A stretch of DNA of 64,000 bases, from assembly GCA_025359965.1 (NCBI GenBank), contig JANYDC010000028.1, forward strand, positions 1-64,000, read 5' to 3'. The stretch comes from Pedosphaera sp. (GTDB taxonomy: Bacteria > Verrucomicrobiota > Verrucomicrobiia > Limisphaerales > SXQI01). Below the pieces are notes generated by a model. That model was not told where the DNA came from. It saw only the letters and a program-made list of their open reading frames with translations, and did not search any database. A program made the position numbers and the translations under genes. This document shows, in pieces, positions 19,295-27,229 of the stretch (its first letter is position 1; each line of letters starts with the position of its first letter).

Positions 19295-21268
19295 TCACTC
19301 CGAAGGATTGGCGCGATAGAAACGAGCAGAGTCACCGGCGTCTTCCAGTTCCTGCAGTACGATCGCGGGTTGGGCGAGTTTATAAGCAGGGCCTGAAGTC
19401 CAAGACTGTAGATCCTTCGAGGTGAGCAAGGCACCCGCTTGGCCAGACAAACCGTGAAGCACCACACACCGCCTGCCATCCACAAGCTCAACAGCCAGAC
19501 GCGGCGGCGGGAGTAATTCATCAATGGTGATAAGCCTCACCGTGCCATCGACAGCGTTTTGCGGAGGAGGATTGAAAACAATATTTCCCTCCTTGATGAG
19601 ACCGCTCTCGCGAAAGGCCCAACCATCAGCCGTTTTGACCATCAAAAGCGCGGTGCGCCCCACTAGGCCTGTGAATCCAAGAGCCTCCATGCCCGGAATC
19701 CGGTCGGCCAGATTGAAATCCAAATAACGAAGCTGGGGTGCTTCCAATCGAAATTGGAAGGTGCCTGGGGAAGCATTACCGCGATAGACCGCGATCCAGT
19801 ATTCCACCCCGGCTTCCCCAAAAAAACCTAGGGAACCGTAAGGAGCTGAAGCGACGGAATGTAGGTTGCCGTTAATCTCTTTAGTGAAAACGACCAGTGG
19901 GTTCACCACTCCGTTAGGGGAGTAAGTCTGCCATAGCGAAACTGAACCATAAGTCGGAGCGATCCAACGGTACCAAACAGATCCCCCGGCAAAATCAGAG
20001 CCCAAATCAGGCTCGGTCAATTCGCGGGTAGTCGAGACAGTGTGGCCGTTGAGAAGCACACGGCTGGCATCCAGAACAGGCAACGCTTCCGAAATCTGGT
20101 CATTCACGGGCGGCGGTGTTTGGGTGACGTTGAATGTGACCGATCCAAAAGTGCCTTGGCTCCCTTCAAATGAGATGGGGTAAGATTCTCCCGCCGTGGC
20201 AGTAAAAGAGTTACTTAAACCGCGCCCCAACGAAGTAAGGGAAGCCAAAGTCTGGCCGCGGTACACTGACAGAATTGGAGCAAAAATGGGAATCGGATCA
20301 AGGTCTACCGTATACCTAGGCCCGCCAATAAAAATAAAAACGCCGCCGCTTCCCGACCAATCACCGCTCCAGTGAGAAATGACTCCATACACACCACCCG
20401 GGTCCACAGCGCTCTGTAGAACTTCGACCGAAGCAGCCGGATATATTACAGGCGCGTCCAACCCAACCACGACTTGCCCTGAGACGGGAGCGGTCCAACT
20501 CCACCACACCGAAGCTCCACTCGACTGACCGTGGTAAGCAGGCTCCCCCGGTTCGACGGTCGCTGCGAAATTGGTCGCAACAACCATGTTGAGTAGGCCA
20601 GACAATGGAATCGCCTCAGCAAACGCGTCGTTCGACGGTGCGGATGTGAAATCAAGATTGAAGGCAATCGCTCCTCCGGGGATCGGCGGAGGTACGACAG
20701 GGGTGGGATCAATAGGCTCACCGTCAGGACTCAGATGGATTGGAATGATGTCGATTGGTTGGTGCAGTATGCCATATAAACCCGGATCAACGCCCTCATT
20801 GTGGGTATCCGCGGCCAGGAAGTAAGTTTCACCGGCGCGAACGCTAACACCTAACGTATCACGAGTTTGCCAAATAAAATCGGGGGAATCAAATGATACC
20901 CCCATGCGATGAGCGGACTGGGCTCGGAGCGTCAGGTGATCGAGGCTGGTGCCGGAATAAATGCCAAAGACCACGGATTGATCCCCAGCAAGCCGAGAAA
21001 TTGCCAGGTAACCGTTGGTGGAAGCGGTCCAAGTATACCATACCGTGTGGCCCACCGGGTCACCAGGCAGGATGGGTTCACCTTCTTCTCGGGTGGCGTC
21101 AATGTTTGAACCAGTGACAGTTCCGTGCGCAAAAGAAATGGTTAATCCGTGGGCGAAAGAATCGTTCGCAGGTGCCTCAGCGCGTGCCACCAGACAAAAC
21201 GCGAACGCCAACACCAGCCATGCAAGGCTGACTTTCGCGAACAAAGGAAATGGTGGAAACCGCCTCAT
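19295..21268 (-). CDS. Secreted protein with three repeated beta-sandwich-like domains
   Basis: A 657-residue exported protein with an N-terminal signal peptide (VSLAWLVLAFAFCLVARAEA). It contains three related units, each beginning with an NDSFA-like motif and carrying a GEP or EPD then VWWSWTAP-like motif: APANDSFAHG with TVWYTWTASTNGYLAI; SAPSNDAFAEA with SVWWSWTAPVSGQVVV; PPVNDQISEA with SVWYRWIAPTYGSVSL. Such units recur in secreted proteins of Pedosphaera-like bacteria and resemble pre-peptidase C-terminal domains; no enzymatic domain is seen. The last 130 residues (from about 525) are a distinct tail ending in ARFYRANPSE, a C-terminal pattern common to verrucomicrobial surface proteins. 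Function unknown, probably adhesion or binding. Confidence 0.8.
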   Translation of the reverse strand: MRRFPPFPLFAKVSLAWLVLAFAFCLVARAEAPANDSFAHGLTISFAHGTVTGSNIDATREEGEPILPGDPVGHTVWYTWTASTNGYLAISRLAGDQSVVFGIYSGTSLDHLTLRAQSAHRMGVSFDSPDFIWQTRDTLGVSVRAGETYFLAADTHNEGVDPGLYGILHQPIDIIPIHLSPDGEPIDPTPVVPPPIPGGAIAFNLDFTSAPSNDAFAEAIPLSGLLNMVVATNFAATVEPGEPAYHGQSSGASVWWSWTAPVSGQVVVGLDAPVIYPAASVEVLQSAVDPGGVYGVISHWSGDWSGSGGVFIFIGGPRYTVDLDPIPIFAPILSVYRGQTLASLTSLGRGLSNSFTATAGESYPISFEGSQGTFGSVTFNVTQTPPPVNDQISEALPVLDASRVLLNGHTVSTTRELTEPDLGSDFAGGSVWYRWIAPTYGSVSLWQTYSPNGVVNPLVVFTKEINGNLHSVASAPYGSLGFFGEAGVEYWIAVYRGNASPGTFQFRLEAPQLRYLDFNLADRIPGMEALGFTGLVGRTALLMVKTADGWAFRESGLIKEGNIVFNPPPQNAVDGTVRLITIDELLPPPRLAVELVDGRRCVVLHGLSGQAGALLTSKDLQSWTSGPAYKLAQPAIVLQELEDAGDSARFYRANPSE

Positions 21269-21447
21269 TTATCCGCGACTTATAATACAAAACACGCCTG
21301 TCAAGCAAGTCAAAATGCGATTACGGCCGGTCTTAAAATTGAAGACTGATCCATCCAGCAGAAACTCAGTCGATTACCTTTCGTTCGGTTTTGATGTAGT
21401 ATGCAATTGCCGAACTGCCAGTTTCTGTTTTAATCAACCTATCTGAG

Positions 21448-21537
21448 GGAAGGGTGGCTGAGTGGTCTAAGGCACCTGATTCGAAATCAGGCGTTGCTTC
21501 ATCGCAACCGTGGGTTCAAATCCCACCCCTTCCTCCA
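21448..21537 (+). tRNA. tRNA-Ser(CGA)
   Basis: Cloverleaf read by eye: acceptor stem GGAAGGG (21448-21454) with CCCTTCC (21527-21533), anticodon stem CCTGA/TCAGG around loop TTCGAAA giving anticodon CGA (21482-21484), a long variable arm GTTGC/GCAAC typical of serine tRNAs, T stem GTGGG/CCCAC with loop TTCAAAT, and an encoded CCA at 21535-21537. The discriminator base is T at 21534, whereas serine tRNAs usually have G there. It decodes UCG. Confidence 0.95.
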
Positions 21538-21620
21538 TTCTCATAAATACCTCAAAAAAACAACAGTCTTCATAGAACACGTAGGGCCAAAATGGCTTCA
21601 GCATAACAGGTCGGCGTACC

Positions 21621-21746
21621 TTTTGTGGGGGTGTTTGCCCTTAGTGACGCCGAAGCCGCGGCCTTGTGGGCTTGCTTTGAATGAATGCTTTTCGGCCCGG
21701 GAGAAGCTACGGGCCGGGGTACAACCGCCTAACACTCCCCACAAAA
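21621..21746 (+). ncRNA. Structured noncoding RNA candidate, 6S-like
   Basis: A gene-free stretch with a long closing helix: TTTTGTGGGGGTGTT (21621-21635) pairs with AACACTCCCCACAAAA (21731-21746) over 15 base pairs with one bulge. Inside, CGGCCCG (21683-21689) pairs with CGGGCCG (21700-21706) around a loop containing GAGAAGC. A strong intrinsic terminator follows 5 bases after the closing helix, as for an independent RNA gene. The layout of closing stem, large internal bubble and apical hairpin, plus GGAGAAGC and GGGGTACAACCGCC, recalls 6S RNA, but at about 126 bases it is shorter than usual (about 180). It does not show the conserved SRP-RNA apical loop. The RNA nature is fairly well supported; the 6S identity is a guess. 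Confidence 0.5.
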
Positions 21747-21751
21747 TGACT

Positions 21752-21780
21752 AACCCACCCCTTGCGAGGGTGGGTTTTTT
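21752..21780 (+). terminator. Intrinsic terminator of the structured RNA
   Basis: A 9-bp stem AACCCACCC/GGGTGGGTT with a CTTGCGA loop, followed by six T residues. It ends the candidate RNA at 21621-21746. The convergent gene at 21814 stops 34 bases further on. Confidence 0.85.
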
Positions 21781-21813
21781 GTGAACCTAATGTGAGACCG
21801 ACAAGAGAACAAA

Positions 21814-22119
21814 TCAGGCAGTGAACGTCGTGCCAAGGGTCGGGTTAAAGGAAGATCCCTTGCCTGTTGCGCCGCCTTGAATGCTTGAAAGTGCCACCGA
21901 AAAATTATCGCCACCGGGGGAAGCTGCAATCGCACCAGCCACTGCCACTTGGGCGTCAGCCACGGACAAACCGGCTACGGTTTGGAAGAACAACACAGCG
22001 TCTCCGCCCACGGCAGCCAAGTAAACGATGTCATTGGATCCGCCACCCGTGCCATACTGAGTCAGAGTTTCAACAGTGCCGAATTCGATAAATTTTGGGG
22101 AAACATATTGTTTTTTCAT
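21814..22119 (-). CDS. Protein with lasso-peptide-type leader motif, putative RiPP-like precursor
   Basis: A 101-residue protein whose N-terminus, KKQYVSPKFIEFGTVETLTQ, fits the leader pattern YxxPxLxxxGxxxxLTxG recognised in lasso-peptide precursors. The remaining 75 residues are rich in Gly, Ala and Ser (YGTGGGSNDIV, VAVAGAIAASPGGDN), far longer than a lasso core. No cyclase, leader peptidase or RRE protein lies nearby; the only asparagine-synthetase-like gene is 18 kb away at 2560. It has its own strong promoter upstream. It could be an orphan peptide precursor or a small protein that borrowed a similar N-terminus. No signal peptide is visible. The resemblance is directly visible; processing is speculation. 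Confidence 0.6.
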   Translation of the reverse strand: MKKQYVSPKFIEFGTVETLTQYGTGGGSNDIVYLAAVGGDAVLFFQTVAGLSVADAQVAVAGAIAASPGGDNFSVALSSIQGGATGKGSSFNPTLGTTFTA

Positions 22120-22158
22120 AAGTTTTGGGGGTCAAACGCGTAGACCACACTAACGATT

Positions 22159-22186
22159 ATTGTATCACGTAAGTCAAGAATGTCAA
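22159..22186 (-). promoter_or_regulatory. Strong sigma-70-type promoter of the lasso-leader protein gene
   Basis: Minus strand: consensus -35 TTGACA (22186-22181) and -10 TACAAT (22164-22159) with a 16-base spacer. Transcription would begin near 22152, about 33 bases before the ATG at 22119. Overlapping TTGACT copies (CTTGACATTCTTGACTTA) make the -35 region a short tandem repeat. Confidence 0.65.
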
Positions 22187-22404
22187 GAAGTGTCGCTTAT
22201 TGAGTGGTCAAACCAAATGAATCCCCACTTTCTTAACCTTCTCGGGTCAACACAAACATGCCTCACGCCTTTGGGATGATTCAGAGGACGAAGACTGCGA
22301 AGCATGGAATGAGTGCTTGCGAGTGCTCAATGCAAACAGGCTCGGATTCGATACGAACGATGGCACTTCGGGACGAGCCTGGGAACACGCTTTTGCCGAA
22401 GTTC

Positions 22405-23025
22405 TTATGTATTAGTACACATGTGGCGTCTGGTCACAAATAGCGCAGCCAGGCCCAAGGCCGTGACAATCGACGTGACACCGGGCTCCGGCACCGCGAC
22501 GCCTTGCAGACTGAAAGAAACATCACCCGGTCGGGAGACGAAGCTGCCGTTGCCATTGGCCGCACCGTAGCGAACCCCTCCTGCGTAGCCAGCACCGGCA
22601 CCCATCTCGACGGCTCCTTGACCGCCAGGAACACTGTCTGAGTAAAAGAAATACTGGGTACTCGGCGAGAGAGTGAGTGACGTGGAAAAAGTATAAAGGC
22701 CGGCAGAGGCAGCACCAACCCCCAAAAGGTTGGGCGTGGACACACTCAGTGCCTGTGGCGTGCCGGTGTATGCCTGACTCAGGAGATACAGGCTGCCTTG
22801 AGCGAGCGGAGCCCCGGTGGTTGAATCATACCAATTGAAAGTGATATTGGACCAAGGACCCCCAGTGGGAGTTGTCACCGACTGGCCCGGTGCTTGGGCG
22901 GAACCGCTTCCTGACTGAAAACCTCCGTAAAAGTCAATGACAGCACCCTGCGTGGTGGCCGCCATTCCGAATAACCCAACAAGAAGGCCGAGGGCCGAGG
23001 AATTTATCGATGACACGATTTTCAA
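22405..23025 (-). CDS. PEP-CTERM sorting-domain protein
   Basis: A 206-residue exported protein: signal peptide (LGLLVGLFGMAATTQGA), a Gly/Ser/Thr-rich middle of about 150 residues with no recognised fold, and a C-terminal PEP-CTERM signal made of VPEPG (residues 178-182), a hydrophobic helix (VTSIVTALGLAALFV) and a basic RR cluster. In known systems exosortase cuts such tails and the protein is released or fixed at the surface, often linked to exopolysaccharide. The exosortase itself is not in this window; a CAAX-protease-like candidate partner is at 37775-38443. The body has no assigned function. Confidence 0.87.
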   Translation of the reverse strand: MKIVSSINSSALGLLVGLFGMAATTQGAVIDFYGGFQSGSGSAQAPGQSVTTPTGGPWSNITFNWYDSTTGAPLAQGSLYLLSQAYTGTPQALSVSTPNLLGVGAASAGLYTFSTSLTLSPSTQYFFYSDSVPGGQGAVEMGAGAGYAGGVRYGAANGNGSFVSRPGDVSFSLQGVAVPEPGVTSIVTALGLAALFVTRRHMCTNT

Positions 23026-23207
23026 AGTAATTTCAATTCAGAATATGGCTCAACGCCACTTTTTGTGGCTGAGGACAGATGGTATATCGAGCTTTCGATG
23101 AAGAAGTTTAGCATGGTTAATCATTTTAGATACCTTGCGCGTTAGCCGCTCGCCAGGCTCTTAACGGCACCGAACCCGGGGCGTAAACTATCCCTAAAGC
23201 CTGCGCC

Positions 23208-23645
23208 ATGGATGGCACGATGAGGCGACATACAACTCCACCCCTTCGAGTGTCAGAACTCCTTTTTGAGTTCGTTGACAAAAAACCCTTCAGAGCCGAA
23301 ACTTTTCAGGTGAAAGTCTTGGTAACCATAGTGCTGTCCATTTTGAGCCTGGTGCTGTCGTTGCAGGCAGAGGATGCAAAAGCGGTGGCTCCCGTGCAGA
23401 ATCCTAGCATCCGGATTCCGACCCAAACCGAGAAAAAGGGTTCTCAAACTCCTTCAGATTCCTCCAAGAAGTTGCCCTATGCCAATGCGGGGCTTTTGGT
23501 CGACATCCGGCGCTCCACAAACCGCTTTCGCATGTTCAGCCTCAGGCAAAAAAGAAATCCTGTCGCTGATGAGGAGAATTTGATTCGAGACGTGTCCGAC
23601 CCCGCGCGCATTACCGGCGTTAAACTCCTCTCATTCGATTTTTAG
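23208..23645 (+). CDS. Hypothetical exported or membrane-anchored protein
   Basis: Up to 145 residues with one hydrophobic segment, KVLVTIVLSILSLVLSLQAE, that reads as a signal peptide. If that is right, the true start is the GTG at 23310, giving about 111 residues; ATG 23208 would place 34 residues before it. The mature part is basic and includes SIRIPTQTEKKGSQTPSDSS and YANAGLLVDIRRSTNRFRMFSLRQ. I recognise no family. It converges with the VanX-like gene, whose stop is five bases away. Confidence 0.5.
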   Translation: MDGTMRRHTTPPLRVSELLFEFVDKKPFRAETFQVKVLVTIVLSILSLVLSLQAEDAKAVAPVQNPSIRIPTQTEKKGSQTPSDSSKKLPYANAGLLVDIRRSTNRFRMFSLRQKRNPVADEENLIRDVSDPARITGVKLLSFDF

Positions 23646-23650
23646 TCCGC

Positions 23651-24658
23651 CTATTCAATGGCGTAGGTCTGCCACTCCTTATAGTCGAAATGCCACCATT
23701 CCTCGGGCAACACCGAGAAACCTTCGGCCTCCATGGCCTTTCGAAGCAGTTCACGGTGCCATCTCTGTAGCGATGTGCCGCCGGGATAATTAGCGTAGGA
23801 TCGCTCAGTCATTTCATCGTATTCACCACCCATATCCACTTCACTTGCCAGCGAGAGTGTACACAGCGTGACATCCACAGCCGCTCCACGGTTGTGCCGC
23901 GAGCCTTTGGCGGGGTCCGAGACGAACTGATGGTATTTTGGTGGCACGGCGTCCCACATCACTTTAGTGACTGCCCAAGGGCGGTAAGCATCCCAAACTA
24001 GAATGCCGAACCCTACGGAGCGCAATCGATGGTGGGCTCTTACCAAGGCTTCCGCTACGACCTTCCGCAACCTCACCACCGGCTCCCGATACAAGGCCAC
24101 GCCCAGAAAATTGTTGGTGGTCACATAGCGGGATTGAAGGCGCAGATCGAGAGCCAAGGTGGCGGGCTCCAACCAATCGCCGCGCAAAAGGGAGGACTCA
24201 TTGGCCGGAGAACTCGCCTGGGCGGCTTGGGCGAGAAGTTGGCCCATATTCGAAACCCGAGTCCGCCATGTCTCCTTCTCCCAAGATCGGCGGGGGAAAG
24301 TTTGGATGCCGATTCGTAAAGATTCAGCCTGTCCCTTCCGCAGATTCAATTGCCAAACTTGCGGGGGGCGGTTCGTCCATGCCACTTTTATCAGGCATCG
24401 GCCGATGCTTCCGGAAGTTTCCACAGCCTCCGGTTCCAAGGGTACCGTCTCCCGACGATTGATTACCGCCAATAATCGCCCCTCTTTTTCCAAGATAAGC
24501 ACTGCCCAAAGCGCATCCCCATAAGAACCGATCCAACCGGCCCACTCGGGACGAATGACGGCAGGGCGTGTAGGAGCAGCCTCCACTTCGGAGGCCTGAA
24601 TCCTCAGGCAATTTAAAAAAATCCCAAACGCCAGCCATTGCATCATCACTCTGATCAT
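23651..24658 (-). CDS. D-alanyl-D-alanine dipeptidase-like (VanX/DdpX) exported peptidase
   Basis: A 335-residue protein with a signal peptide (MMQWLAFGIFLNCLRIQA), an N-terminal region of about 140 residues without a recognised domain, and a C-terminal M15D peptidase domain from about residue 150. Zinc and catalytic segments are present: VWDAYRPWAV, SRHNRGAAVDVTL (His and Asp ligands) and PEEWWHFDY (catalytic Glu and His ligand). VanX-type enzymes hydrolyse D-Ala-D-Ala; in a species without vancomycin-resistance genes nearby the role is probably peptidoglycan dipeptide recycling in the periplasm. The unexplained N-terminal extension is longer than in typical VanX (about 200 residues in total). 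Confidence 0.87.
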   Translation of the reverse strand: MIRVMMQWLAFGIFLNCLRIQASEVEAAPTRPAVIRPEWAGWIGSYGDALWAVLILEKEGRLLAVINRRETVPLEPEAVETSGSIGRCLIKVAWTNRPPQVWQLNLRKGQAESLRIGIQTFPRRSWEKETWRTRVSNMGQLLAQAAQASSPANESSLLRGDWLEPATLALDLRLQSRYVTTNNFLGVALYREPVVRLRKVVAEALVRAHHRLRSVGFGILVWDAYRPWAVTKVMWDAVPPKYHQFVSDPAKGSRHNRGAAVDVTLCTLSLASEVDMGGEYDEMTERSYANYPGGTSLQRWHRELLRKAMEAEGFSVLPEEWWHFDYKEWQTYAIE

Positions 24659-24719
24659 ATATCCCGAGGCAAAAAGATTGCGACACCCCTTACTCTCACG
24701 TACCTTGCATCGACATTCT

Positions 24720-24796
24720 GCGAGTGTAGCTCAATTGGATAGAGTAACGGCCTCCGAAGCCGCAGGTTGTGGGTTCAACTCCCGCCACTCGCACCA
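24720..24796 (+). tRNA. tRNA-Arg(CCG)
   Basis: Acceptor stem GCGAGTG (24720-24726) with CACTCGC (24786-24792), D arm TAGCTCAATTGGATAGAGTA, anticodon loop CTCCGAA giving CCG between stems ACGGC and GCCGC (one A-C mismatch at the top), T arm TGTGGGTTCAACTCCCGC, discriminator A and an encoded CCA at 24794-24796. It decodes CGG. Confidence 0.95.
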
Positions 24797-24848
24797 TCCT
24801 TAGGTTTCAAATTTTCTGGGATCATGCAATGCCTGATCCTTTCCTCCA

Positions 24849-24864
24849 CGGCACGCGAGGTGCA
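24849..24864 (+). promoter_or_regulatory. Possible sigma-54 promoter of the second PEP-CTERM gene
   Basis: CGGCACGCGAGGTGCA matches the -24/-12 pattern TGGCACN5TTGCA at GGCAC and TGCA with the required spacing, with one substitution at each end. It lies about 160 bases before the PEP-CTERM gene at 25022. PEP-CTERM genes in other bacteria are often sigma-54 controlled, which makes it worth noting. A chance match is possible. Confidence 0.3.
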
Positions 24865-24968
24865 ATCTTCGCCCTCAAAAACAAACTGAACGCCAAACAA
24901 TTGCATCCGGCGAGGTGGGACACTCGTAAACAAAGCAAGGAAGTTGAGTCATTTGTCTGTTTGGACAA

Positions 24969-24992
24969 TGCGCCGGACCCGGGTCCGGCGCA
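24969..24992. repeat. Perfect 24-bp palindrome
   Basis: The half-site TGCGCCGGACCC is followed directly by its reverse complement, with no interruption. It sits 30 bases upstream of the PEP-CTERM gene start and could be an operator or a leader hairpin. No T-run follows, so it is not a typical terminator. Confidence 0.75.
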
Positions 24993-25021
24993 GACGCTCC
25001 CTCCATGTCTCAAGGATGATT

Positions 25022-25558
25022 ATGAACCATTCAAAACCACCAAAAAAATTGCCCATCCCAAAAATCCTCGCCCTGATTGGCTCGCTATTCGCGGCTCAGG
25101 CGACGCATGCGGGGCTTGCCATCAGTCTCACCTCCACCCCTCTTGGCGGCGGCATCTTCGACTACCATTACTCGATAGCCAATTCCGGCCCCGAAGATCT
25201 GGCAATCGTGAGCATCACCGATGCCGCTCTCGGCGACGCCTTGATTGGGGCAACCCTACAAGCTCCAGCGGGATTCCTTGCCTCCTACGATTCAAGCCTC
25301 GGTTTCGTTGATTTCATCGGTGACGCCTCCGTCTTTGGGGCCGGAACCACGATCGGCGGTTTCTGGTTCCAAAGTGGTGTGTCACCGCAAGGCCAGTTTA
25401 TCAACTTCGAGGCCCTCAGCATCACTGGCAGCCTTATCAGCGGCAACGTTGATCTGACTATCACTCCCGTGCCCGAGGCCGGAACCTTTTGGGCGGCCGG
25501 GCTTGGACTGGTCGCCTTTGTAATCTCCCAACGCCGACGCTCGATTGTCCAAAGTTAA
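25022..25558 (+). CDS. PEP-CTERM sorting-domain protein
   Basis: About 178 residues. Signal peptide with basic start (MNHSKPPKKLPIPKILALIGSLFAAQATHA), a middle domain that reads as one beta-sandwich unit (AISLTSTPLGGGIFDYHYSIANSG and GFLASYDSSLGFVDFIGD), and a C-terminal tail of VPEAG, a hydrophobic helix (FWAAGLGLVAFVISQ) and RRR. VPEAG departs from the usual VPEPG but keeps the sorting pattern. ATG 25022 is preferred because AAGG lies six bases before it; upstream in-frame starts at 25016 and 24944 lack a signal peptide at their N-terminus. A palindrome and a possible sigma-54 site lie upstream. The body function is unknown. Confidence 0.85.
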   Translation: MNHSKPPKKLPIPKILALIGSLFAAQATHAGLAISLTSTPLGGGIFDYHYSIANSGPEDLAIVSITDAALGDALIGATLQAPAGFLASYDSSLGFVDFIGDASVFGAGTTIGGFWFQSGVSPQGQFINFEALSITGSLISGNVDLTITPVPEAGTFWAAGLGLVAFVISQRRRSIVQS

Positions 25559-25591
25559 CCTTCCCCAAAAACCTTTCCCCTATTGACGAAA

Positions 25592-27124
25592 ATGAAAATA
25601 ACATTGAAAACCCCATCCTCCGCACTTCTTTCAGGATGCGCCGCTGCAGCCCTGATTCTGTCCTCAGGCAACTCCACTCTGGCTTCCAGTCACAGCGATG
25701 CCCCTCTCATCAAACAGGATCCGCAAGCCAACCTGACGGACGTGTATGCGTTTGTCGGGACCAAGTATAGCGATCCCACCAAAAAGGTGTTGAACGTGCT
25801 TGTTTCGGTCCGTCCTTTCTCAGAACCAGGAGACGGTGTGATCTATGATCGCTTTGCAGATGATGCGCTTTACAGCATTCACATTACGAATCCGTCGACT
25901 GGCGACACCCTGATTCGCTACGACTATCAATTCTCTGCGGTTGATCCGCTCACCGCTCCCGCCCTCAAAAACCCCAACACCATTCTCTCTTATGGTCGCG
26001 GAACCGCAATCGGCTCGATCGAGACCATTGGTGATGCCCGCCAGAACTACACCCAGACCTACACCGTGAAACGCGGAACAACCCTTATTGGAAGTTCGCT
26101 TCCTGTGGCGCCTCCCAATGTAGGCAAGCGGACCACTCCGTTGTACAATGACGCCAACACGGGCAAAGCCATCTCCGGCGCAACAACAGTGGCCGAACTC
26201 GACAGTTACACCGCGCAGGCAGTCAAAACCCTGTCCTCGGGAGAAACAGTTTTTGCAGGTTCGCGCGATGACGGTTTCTACGCGGATACTTCAGGGATTT
26301 TTGACCTGCTGGATTCACGCATCCTGGACAATAACGGCACCTTTTCAGACGGTCTCGGCCAGGACGGCAACGGTGTGGACGGCTTCAAAGGATTCAATGT
26401 CCTGTCCTTCTGCATTCAGATCCCCATCGAAAGCCTTCCTGCTTCCGAGTACACTGCTCCTTTCGCCAATCTGGCCAGCCCGCTGCCGGCGCTGGGTACC
26501 GCAAAAGGTGTGGGCGTATACGCCTCGGTGAGCCGCCCGCGCATTACTCTGCGCAGCTCGGATGGGAAGCCCACCTCCTCCGGTCCCTGGATTCAAGTGA
26601 ACAGACAGGGCAATCCTCTCTTCAACGAAGTTCTGGTCGCCATGAAAGACAAGGATAAATACAATCGAACCTCACCCGCGGCGGATGCTGCAACCTTCGC
26701 GACTTACGCCCAGAATCCTGAGGTTGCAGTGCTGATCAACGCGGTTTTTGGAACGGGTTTTGCGACTTCAGGACGGGGTGACCTTCAGGCGGTTTACATC
26801 CCTGATGTTATTCGCGTAGACACCACTACTCCTGCTGTGCATGTGCCGGGGGATTCAGCCTTTCGTCGTGTCGGATTTGTGGCCGGAGACACCACCACCG
26901 ATAGTTCGGGAAGGGTAAAATCCAGTGGCTGGCCAAATGGCCGCCGAATCGGCGATGACGTTGTCGATATTGCCCTCACCGCCGTGGCCAGCGGACCAAC
27001 CTACTCGACCGTTACCGTTGTGGGTGACAACGTGAACTCCAACGATGCGGTTTACAATAAGGTATTCCCTTATCTGGCCACCCCTCACTCGGGTGCCGCA
27101 GTGAGCCAGCGCCAGGCACCGTAA
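25592..27124 (+). CDS. DUF4331 family exported protein
   Basis: A 510-residue exported protein with an N-terminal signal region (LLSGCAAAALILSSGNSTLAS) and a mature start of SHSDAPLIKQDPQANLTDVYAFVGTKY, the characteristic opening of DUF4331 proteins. Later family-like segments are PFSEPGDGVIYDRFADDALYSIHI, GSRDDGFYADTSGIFDLLD, FKGFNVLSFCIQIPIESL and RRIGDDVVDIALTAV. DUF4331 proteins are widespread and secreted, but have no proven function. ATG 25592 is preferred over TTG 25583. It lies 33 bases after the PEP-CTERM gene on the same strand and may be cotranscribed; it ends before a bidirectional terminator. Confidence 0.88.
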   Translation: MKITLKTPSSALLSGCAAAALILSSGNSTLASSHSDAPLIKQDPQANLTDVYAFVGTKYSDPTKKVLNVLVSVRPFSEPGDGVIYDRFADDALYSIHITNPSTGDTLIRYDYQFSAVDPLTAPALKNPNTILSYGRGTAIGSIETIGDARQNYTQTYTVKRGTTLIGSSLPVAPPNVGKRTTPLYNDANTGKAISGATTVAELDSYTAQAVKTLSSGETVFAGSRDDGFYADTSGIFDLLDSRILDNNGTFSDGLGQDGNGVDGFKGFNVLSFCIQIPIESLPASEYTAPFANLASPLPALGTAKGVGVYASVSRPRITLRSSDGKPTSSGPWIQVNRQGNPLFNEVLVAMKDKDKYNRTSPAADAATFATYAQNPEVAVLINAVFGTGFATSGRGDLQAVYIPDVIRVDTTTPAVHVPGDSAFRRVGFVAGDTTTDSSGRVKSSGWPNGRRIGDDVVDIALTAVASGPTYSTVTVVGDNVNSNDAVYNKVFPYLATPHSGAAVSQRQAP

Positions 27125-27180
27125 TCATCACCTCAGGGAATGACGTCTGGAGAGGTCATTCCTTGTCAGGTTTAAGACAA

Positions 27181-27209
27181 AAAAGCCCGATCCAGTGGAT
27201 CGGGCTTTT
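27181..27209. terminator. Bidirectional intrinsic terminator
   Basis: A perfect 13-bp stem (AAAAGCCCGATCC with its complement) around a three-base loop AGT, with A-runs on one side and T-runs on the other, so it works on both strands. It lies between the convergent DUF4331 and Gfo/Idh/MocA genes. Confidence 0.92.
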
Positions 27210-27229
27210 CATGTAATATGGTGACAAAA

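Noticed and set aside
21541-21780. SRP RNA, RNase P RNA or tmRNA as identity of the structured RNA
   Set aside because: The conserved SRP apical loop, the RNase P core and a tag ORF with tRNA-like end are all missing, and the size is too small for the last two.
22258-22443. Plus-strand ORF of 61 codons in the gap before the first PEP-CTERM gene
   Set aside because: No ribosome-binding site or family features; the gap holds nothing I can support beyond the promoter at 22159-22186.
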